A DNA stretch of 64,000 bases from Pinus tabuliformis. Lineage: Eukaryota; Streptophyta; Pinopsida; Pinales; Pinaceae. Positions 57,449-64,000 of the stretch are shown here, piece after piece. The stretch covers positions 1,071,239,369 to 1,071,303,368 of the forward strand of contig CM062820.1 of the NCBI GenBank assembly GCA_031772625.1, read 5' to 3'. Below the pieces are notes generated by a model. The model was not told the origin of the DNA, made no database searches, and was given only the letters and a program-made list of their open reading frames with translations. Position 1 is the first letter of the stretch. The number at the start of each line of letters is the position of its first letter. A program made the position numbers and the translations under genes.

Positions 57449-58052
57449 TGATTCGAACTTAAACAAGAACGCAACAACTTACAGAAATAATCATAAAAAC
57501 AGAGATACAGCAGAAAAACACTTCACTTCATTAATAGAAAAATACTGAACTATGCTTACAAATAGAATGGAAATAAGATAGCTCGGGCAATGGTTGCTTA
57601 TCTTTGAGAAGAGATGTGGAGGCTACATGGTTCTGAACTGAGTTACAATGAGGCTCGAGGACCTTTTTATTATTGAACAATAAGAGAAAACCCTAAACAA
57701 CCAAAACCCTAACCCGAGGAGATGTAACACCAAGAGTTTATGGGCCTCGTTGGGGTTAGTTGGGTAGCCAACTTCCTGGGGTCATAACTTGGTCATATTA
57801 TCTTTGTTTGATGTGTATGATACGTCCTTGGAAAGATCTCTCTAAGGACTACACTTGTTAACATGATTTTCTTAACAATTTCCGAAAGGAATTTTTCCAA
57901 AAAAATGTCGTTTAGGGCCTCAAAACGGCTCAGGAAGTTTAGGACATGAAAAAAATGCCAAAAATAATAAATTGTGCTACAATTAAGGAAATAGATGAAA
58001 CTAAACTAGGTAGGTGGAATAGGTGGGTGGCCACCAATATCCACCTATATCA
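57449..58052 (-). repeat. 3' LTR of the gypsy element
   Basis: On the plus strand it runs TGATTCGAAC...CTATATCA and aligns with 62675-63239 over most of its length (for example TATGGGCC.CGTTGGG and TCATATTATCT.). Its ends are slightly decayed compared with the other copy. The purine tract CCTTCCCTCTT on the plus strand (the minus strand reads AAGAGGGAAGG) follows at 58053-58065. Confidence 0.88.
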
Positions 58053-58069
58053 TTCCTTCCCTCTTAGGA

Positions 58070-58560
58070 AGTAATGGTCTCCATTTCCTGTAGAGCCTCC
58101 ATGTGGTGAGGAAATTTCTGCTGAACCGAGTCCCTAGTGAACCACTTTCCCTGGTGAAGGAGTTGGCCTTCTTTGACAACTCAATATAGCTATATCCTCT
58201 GTTGCCGAGTGTTCTTTATCTATGCATCCATGATCTCTTCAATTGTGGCCTACTCCATGCAATCCGGTTTAAGCTCTATTGGTGTGAATTGTTCTGCAAT
58301 GTCAGATGTGTCCAACAATGGTGAAAAGTATGGCCGAAGGCGATCTACATTGAACATTGGGTGCAGGCCAAGGAACGATGGGATGTTGATCTCGAAGGCA
58401 TTGTCACTGATGGCCTTGGTGATGGTGTATAGACCATATCGGAGTGGGCGAAGCTTTTGGTGGGGTCCAACAGGGTGCTCCTTCTGCAAATGAAGCCAAA
58501 CTTTGTCTCCCATCTAGAACTTGTGCGGAACTCGATGTTGATCATGGCATTGCTTGTACT
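58070..58560 (-). pseudogene. pol: Integrase C-terminal domain and tail
   Basis: The open frame at 58250-58513 reads MGDKVWLHLQKEHPVG, then KLRPLRYGLYTI and FNVDRLRPYFSP, the C-terminal part of a Ty3/gypsy integrase. A tail in the same frame (EEIMDA ... GKWFTRDSVQQKFPH, 58110-58240), broken by stops, reaches nearly to the purine tract. Whether this tail is a chromodomain is unclear; the usual aromatic cage is not evident. Confidence 0.72.
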
Positions 58561-58599
58561 TGGCATTGTCTCTATCCAATATATCATGGACTTGTTGGA

Positions 58600-59340
58600 G
58601 GATGTGTTTAATTCACTCAACGAAGTTGTTATCCATTTCAGCTTTGGACTACACATGAGCCGAATCTACCTGAGTTGCTGCAAATGGTATGGCCACATCA
58701 ATTGGGCATAATGGTTGAAATACTAGCTCTAACTGAAAGGGGTTGTGGCTTGTTGAGCTATGGAGAACTCTGTTGTATTTTTGTTGGAACTAGGGGAGAC
58801 TTTCATCCCATGTGCATGGATGCTTTGAGTTGTACATGCATAGAATGTGTACGATCATCCTATTGACAACCTATGTTTGGCCATCAATTTGGGGATGGAA
58901 AGTCATGGACTTAGTAAGTTTTGTATCCACCATCGATTAGAGACTTGACCAAAATGCACTCAAGAATCTATTGTCCCGATCTGAGATAATGGATTGTGGG
59001 ATCCCAAAGTGTACTCACACTCACTCAAAGAAGAGCTTAGCAGTGGCCTCTGTCATGATACTCTTCTTGCAAGCCGCCATGATGGTCATCTTAGAGAATG
59101 TATCGATGACCACAAAAACACAATCATTGTCATTCTTAGTAGAAGGAAGGCTTGACATATAATCCATGGAGATAAATTCCCAAGGCTGATTAGGAGTAGG
59201 TAGAGGAGTATAAAGGCCTTGCTTCTTGATGGTTTGTTTGGAAATGGTGCAAGCGATGCAGAATCTAATGTACTTCCCAACATCTTGACAAAGTTTCATC
59301 CAATGAAAATACTTTTGCAATACCACCACTAGTTTCTCTA
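58600..59340 (-). pseudogene. pol: Integrase zinc-binding and catalytic core
   Basis: The open frame 59329-59021 has the cysteines of the zinc domain (FCIACTISKQ), then PWEFISMDYMSSLP with the first catalytic Asp, and CVFVVIDTFSKM. The second catalytic region, IISDRDNRFL, lies at about 58955-58985 in a shifted reading after a gap. Stops and shifts interrupt it. Order and spacing fit Ty3/gypsy integrase. Confidence 0.78.
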
Positions 59341-59879
59341 CTCTGAAATGTCCAGGGACCCGACTTTAGTGTGCCTCCCAAATCATCTTGGCACACTCAC
59401 TTGAAGGAACACATGTGTCCCAAGTGGCATAACAGTGCATCGTGAAGGTGAAAATTTGTAACTCGCTTCCCTTCCAAGAGTGTCTAGTATATGCCGCTGA
59501 ATTCTAGATCACTCTTGTAAAGATGTGTCTACCTCGATGTCTTGTGCCCATAGGAGCCAAGCACAGTGATTAGCACCATGACTGGTGGTAAGTTGAGGCA
59601 CTTAGCGACATTATTGGTGCTGCCCTTCTTATACTTAATGTTCAAATGGAATTGTTGCAGATAGGTGGACCATTTCTAATGGAAATTGTTCTGCAACTTC
59701 CCTTGTGTCTATATGAACTGTAGAGGCTAGTGTTCTATGTGGATGACTGTTTCCTTCCCCAGAATGTAATGCTTCCATTGATGGTAGGACTGCACAATGT
59801 AATACATTTCGTTCTCGTAAGTAGGTTACTTTTGGACTATGTCTAAAAGTGTCTTACTATGTTAAGCCACTAGATGCCC

Positions 59880-60780
59880 ACGTTAAGTAAGAACTGCACC
59901 AATAGCGTATTCAGAGGCATCTTTCTGAATCTCAAATGGTTGTTGTAGGTCTGGTAATGTGAGCTCTGGTGCAGAACATAGGAAATTATTCAACTCAGAG
60001 AACACTCCTTGTTGGGTTTTAGACCAAAAGAACTTTTCTTTTTCTCTGCCCTTGGTGACTTGACTTAAGGCCAAGTGATATGAGAGAACCCCAACACAAA
60101 CCTACCATAGAATTTGCAAGACCCAAAAAGCTGCAGAGCTCTGTTAGAGTGGTTGGTGCTGGGAAATCCTGAATGGCTTGTATCTTGGATGGGTCCACAT
60201 GTAAACCTTTCTCATCAATGATGTACCCCAAATATTGAACCCAGGTCAGGTGAAAGGTGCATTTCTCCAATGTTAGCACACAACTTGTGTTGTTGAAGGG
60301 TTTGAAGGACTTGTCAAATATGGTGAAGGTGCTCTTCCCAACTCTAGATGAAGACCAAGATTTCATCTAAATACACCACCACGAATACATTGGTGAAGGG
60401 CTACAAGATTTCATCCATCAGTCTCATGAAGTTTGTAGGGCGTTTGACAATCTGAATGGCATGAACAACCATTTGAAAAGGTCCTCCTTGGATTTGAAAG
60501 CAGACTTCCCCACATCAGAGGGTTCGATAGGCACTTGGTAATAACCTGACTTCAAGTCAATATTGCTGAAATATTTGACCCCTTGAGCTGGTCTAGAAGT
60601 TCATAAATCCACATGATTGGGTACCTATTTCAGACAATGATCTTGTTTAGCGCCTGATAGTCAATACAGAGCCTCCAGGTCCCATCCTTCTTCTGTACCA
60701 ATACAATTGGGCTCCCACAGGGTGATGACCTTGGATTGATGTGCCCTTTCTACAGTAGTTTTGAAATATATCTCTTGATC
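59880..60780 (-). pseudogene. pol: Reverse transcriptase and RNase H
   Basis: RT motifs in order: [15 protein letters not shown] (about 60640-60690), the polymerase box at 60362-60373, CTFHLTWVQYLGYII (about 60215-60265) and DFPAPTTLTELCSFLGLAN (about 60110-60170). The box reads YLDE instead of YLDD, a change in a catalytic Asp position. RNase H begins with FEIQKDASEYAIGAVLT (59883-59940). Stops occur throughout the N-terminal part. The substitution and the stops show it is inactive. Confidence 0.82.
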
Positions 60781-61289
60781 TCATGTTTCTCTAGAACAGA
60801 GCGTTAATAGATCGGTCCATTGGGCTGCGACGCGCCCCAAGCCAGATCAATGGAGTGCTTGACCTGACAGTGCAAAGGTACCCCTGTGGGTGAGACGAAA
60901 ATATCCCTGTACTCCTACACAACCTTTTCCATTTTTTGTTGTTGTGAGGATGAGCCCTGCCTGGAAGCCATGGCCACAACCTTCTTCTTGCCTTGGGGGC
61001 GAATCATAAGGAAAACAAATTTCATGGTCTGGGAAATGACATTACTTCATTTCTTTGGAATGATCAAAGAGATGGAAGTAGGCGAGGCTACCTCTGGTAT
61101 CCTGTACAGCTTATTAGCCAAATTAATAATCACAAAGTGAGGTCTAGACTCATATACAACATGTCTCTTCAACAAGTATGGTTTTATTAAAAATACATCA
61201 AAAACTTCAAGAGGAGCAATGTCACACAGTACCTCATCCGTGAAGCGCTTGATGCTATAGGATAGGCGACATTGCTGGCATACGCGGAG

Positions 61290-61625
61290 ATCTCATCCTT
61301 GGTGAAGCCATCCAATGGTGTATGGTTGTTGATGTGTTGTAGTCTTTAGGCCCAGTTGCTTCATGACCTCTGCTGAAATGAGGTTCTTTTGGCTCCCGCT
61401 ATGAATAATGAACTGCAATAGAGAACCCTTCACCCACATCTGTGAGTGGAAGAGGTATTCCCCCTCCTCTGGATCTTTAGGCTCAATTTTTTGGATCTTT
61501 GTTATGGCCACAGTGGCACTGGGCTCCATATCAATGTTATGCTTCCCTTTTTCAGTCCCCTTATTGGGTTCTAATTCAAAGTTGAAAGCTACATCTGATT
61601 CGGAAGCCTTCAGATCAGACACCAG
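61290..61625 (-). pseudogene. pol: Aspartic protease region
   Basis: The open frame at 61622-61293 ends with FIIHSGSQKNLISAEVMKQL. In this gypsy type the active site is I-D-S-G-S-Q-K-N-L-I; here the catalytic Asp is His, which would inactivate the enzyme. An acidic linker precedes it. The frame connects upstream to gag through stops. Confidence 0.75.
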
Positions 61626-61639
61626 TGATTACTTGGCCC

Positions 61640-62660
61640 TACACTCACTTGTATTGTGAGTGGAGCTCTTATGGAACTCACACTATTTTCCCATGTCCTT
61701 ATTCATCTTTTTGTTGTTGTTCTTTGCTTGCAGATTTGGCAGGTTGTCCTAGGTAGCCCTGCTTTGGCTTGGTTGCTTGTTCTGTGATTTGGGGGATCCT
61801 TTTCCTTACTTTGGATTCGCAGAGCCAAAGTCCCGCTTCTTCTATTTAAACTTCTACTCAATCTTTACAACGTACCGATAGGCCGTGCTGAGCGAGGAAA
61901 TATCTAAGAACTCCATCCCATTCTGGATGTACTTGTGTATACAATCGTGGTACTTGAGCACCAAATGTCGCTCAGTATCCTTGATACCTAGCTTCATGCG
62001 AAGTGTATGGAAGGTATTTGTGAACTCTGGCACATCTTGGTCCCTTCCCTATTGTAGCATGGTCCACTTTATGTATTTATCTTCATATCTCCCAACAAGG
62101 TAATATTGTTCCTTGATGGCATCTTGCAAATAATTCCAAGTGGGTGTAGCTAAAAACAATGAGGGTTCACTCTCTTCCTTTTGTTCGCTGTTGGTTTCCC
62201 ACTGGTCCTTGACGTGTGGGGCAGCTTTGAGAAGTGAAAACATAATCCTTTCTTGATTAGAAAGGTCATGAACTAAAAAATATCCTTCCAATAGATTTAA
62301 AAATTTGTCTATGATGTCTAAAGCTATCAGGCCTTTGAATATGGGAATATCAAAGTTAACTTGTACCTTAAAATGAGTGGCACCTCCAAAGTGGTTGTTG
62401 GATGAAGATACATCACCTATGGGTAGCGTTGAAGAATCTAGGAAAACGTTATCCATCATCGTCTCCCTCTGTCACTCAAGGGCTTCCTTGAGAAACATTT
62501 TGAAAGGGTCTCCTGCCCCCTCATCTTTATTTTCTTATGCCATGGGAGTTTGTCGGGTTTTGTGAGGCTGATCCTGCAATGGTTCAACGAGATCGAGCCC
62601 TAACTCCTTATACCCTGACCTCATTAGGGATATGCAAAGAAAAATAGAGAAAGAGTAGAC
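61640..62660 (-). pseudogene. gag: gag of the gypsy element
   Basis: The main open frame (62459-62049) has FKVQVNFDIPIFKG, a LEGYFLVHDLS stretch and a WNYLQDAIKEQYY motif typical of retrotransposon gag capsid domains. After a stop at 62049 the reading continues in pieces to a CEFHKSSTHNTSEC zinc-finger-like motif (about 61640-61690; C-x2-H-x4-H-x4-C). An upstream part (62460-62640) has further stops. The primer site lies just before it on the minus strand. Confidence 0.72.
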
Positions 62661-62673
62661 TGCTTTGATACCA
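62661..62673 (-). promoter_or_regulatory. Primer binding site, tRNA-iMet type
   Basis: The minus strand reads TGGTATCAAAGCA one base after the LTR end, differing from the usual TGGTATCAGAGC by one transition. This orients the element on the minus strand. Confidence 0.8.
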
Positions 62674-62674
62674 T

Positions 62675-63239
62675 TGATCTAGGCATAAACAAGAACACAA
62701 CAACTTACATATATAATCATAAACACAGAGATGCAACATAAAAATATTGAACTATGCTTACAAAGAGAATGGAAATAAGATAGCTCAAGCGATAGTAGCT
62801 TATCTCTGAGAAGAGATGTGGTGACTACATGCCTCTGAACTGAGTTACAATGAGACTCAAGGGCCTTTCTATTATTGAACAATAAGGGAAAACCCTAACC
62901 CGAGGAGATGTAACACCAAAAGTTTATGGGCCCCGTTGGGCTTAGTTGGGCAGCCAACTTCCTGGGGTCATAAATTAGTCATATTATCTCCGTTTGACGC
63001 ATATGATACCTCATTGGAAATATCTCTATGAGGACTAAAACTTTTGACATGATTAACATAGCAATCACCAACAAAATTTTTCCAAACAAATGTTGTTTAG
63101 GGCCTCAAAACGGATCCAGAAGTTCAGGACCTGAAAACTGCCAAAAATAGTAAAATGTGCTACAATTAAGGAAACATATGAAATTGATTGGGGGGTCTTG
63201 GTGGAATAGGCGAGTGGCCACCAATATCCCCCTAGATCA
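62675..63239 (-). repeat. 5' LTR of the gypsy element
   Basis: On the plus strand it begins TGATCTAGG and ends CCTAGATCA, a perfect 9-bp terminal inverted repeat. It aligns with 57449-58052; the 39-bp length difference comes from small indels. Confidence 0.9.
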
Positions 63240-64000
63240 TAAACACACTATAATAATAAATAGATTAGGCTAACTCCCATCATCCCCTTCCCATGTCAAA
63301 ATTTGACAACGCATAAAGGACATGGCAGTGGGAAGTGACCTGATGAAAATATTCCATTCTCAAACTATGGAAAAGTTGTCCTTCTTCTCATATGCCACCC
63401 ATCTTCACAAATGTTATCAAGGCACAAGGATTCATGATGGTGAGTGGTGGGAGGTGACAAGGTTCCGCTCGAGAACCATGTTGAATCGACGTGTTTTATA
63501 TCGGCACACCCATTCACAAGATGTCAAGGGTCACAAAGTTAACATTGAGTGATAGATGAAGACAAGGTTCCTTAGTGTTAACCATGGATAGATCGTCCCA
63601 TTATCATCACTCACTTCATAAAAAGTTATTAAGGCCTGAATATAGCAGCAGTAGTCTCTATCTCAATGATAGGGTTCCAAAGCCAAAGCCATGTCGAGAT
63701 CATCTAGCTCTTGTTGGCTTGCCTAAGTCAAGGTAAACAAAGCACAAAGAGGGGGGTCTCAATACTGGGCGATGTTCAGTCTCCGACCCCCCCACTATCC
63801 ACGCTCCCCATATTACTCTATAGTCATATTAGACACTCGTCTTGGTAATGAATAAAACATCACCAAGCTAAAACATTGTTATATGAAAGAGGGAGTGATC
63901 ACTCTTGATCCGATACGACTCCGAAAATATGGTCTCAACATCCTTATCTGTCTCTATAGCTCTAATATATGTTGGTTAACTCGACCAAGGCATTTTAATG
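63240..64000. other. Right edge, no feature recognised
   Basis: Unique-looking DNA with a 76-codon open frame (63322-63552) that has no recognisable domain. No repeat or element end was identified. Confidence 0.4.

Larger units (their letters stand above)
57449..63239 (-). mobile_element. Ty3/gypsy retrotransposon with both short LTRs, decayed
   Basis: It has two LTRs (57449-58052, 604 bp; 62675-63239, 565 bp), a tRNA-iMet-like primer site (62661-62673), a purine tract (58053-58065) and minus-strand gag, protease, RT, RNase H and integrase in gypsy order. Stops and frame shifts are frequent. The bases flanking the two LTRs (TTCCC and TAAAC) do not form a target duplication, so the ends may have been changed by recombination between elements or by decay. 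Confidence 0.9.

Overview
This window looks like intergenic DNA from a large, repeat-rich plant nuclear genome. A conifer or other gymnosperm is the best guess. The plant signals are LTR retrotransposons primed by plant tRNA-Asp and tRNA-iMet, an L1-type LINE with a DUF4283/CCHC ORF1 and an RNase H tail, and a decayed GIY-YIG endonuclease of a Penelope-like element, a class reported from conifers as 'Dryad'. I found no host gene, rRNA, tRNA gene or CRISPR array. Almost every coding stretch belongs to a mobile element and carries stops or frameshifts.

Layout from left to right. (1) 1-6927, minus strand: a Ty3/gypsy element of Athila/Tat type, with integrase, RNase H, RT, protease, gag, primer site and a complete 5' LTR; its 3' end lies outside the window. 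(2) 6928-15034, plus strand: old retroelement-like DNA with a decayed acidic coding stretch, an array of ATTGCGCAAT-type palindromes, an orphan reading frame of about 1,000 codons with no recognised domain, and an LTR-like tail. (3) 15035-18163, minus strand: a gypsy element with a large gag-pol deletion, its integrase split by a 378-bp hAT-like MITE with an 8-bp target duplication. (4) 18558-32096, plus strand: a LINE bounded by a 17-bp near-perfect target duplication. Its ORF2 is split by a non-autonomous LTR element (21520-28318, target duplication TGTAA) whose only gene is a gag-like protein with a coiled coil, G-patch-like motifs and a CCHC knuckle. (5) 33732-44660, minus strand: a small (about 1.2 kb) non-LTR element with a 13-bp target duplication, split by a 9.7-kb non-autonomous LTR element (34670-44388, two 1,907-bp LTRs, target duplication CACAG). 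The inside of that element has no pol; it is built of tandem repeats, including about 20 copies of a 40-bp unit that is mostly palindrome. (6) 44674-52690: AT-rich DNA with the Penelope-like remnant at 47712-48160 and two old tandem duplications. (7) 52690-54543, plus strand: a shorter relative of the element in (2), with the same palindrome array and tail but no long ORF. (8) 54544-55560, minus strand: the LTR edge and integrase of another gypsy element. (9) 57449-63239, minus strand: a gypsy element with both LTRs (about 0.6 kb), primer site and polypurine tract, with decayed gag, protease, RT, RNase H and integrase. (10) 63240-64000: nothing recognised.

The elements do not work together as a pathway; the organisation is nested insertion. 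The order of events can be read from it: the LINE and the small non-LTR element came first, and LTR elements landed in them later. By eye the two LTRs differ by about 2% in the 34.7-44.4 kb element and about 10% in the 21.5-28.3 kb element, so the former is the younger insertion. The most unusual items are the G-patch gag-only element, the palindromic minisatellite element, the orphan-ORF family with GCGCAAT palindromes, and the Penelope-like endonuclease.
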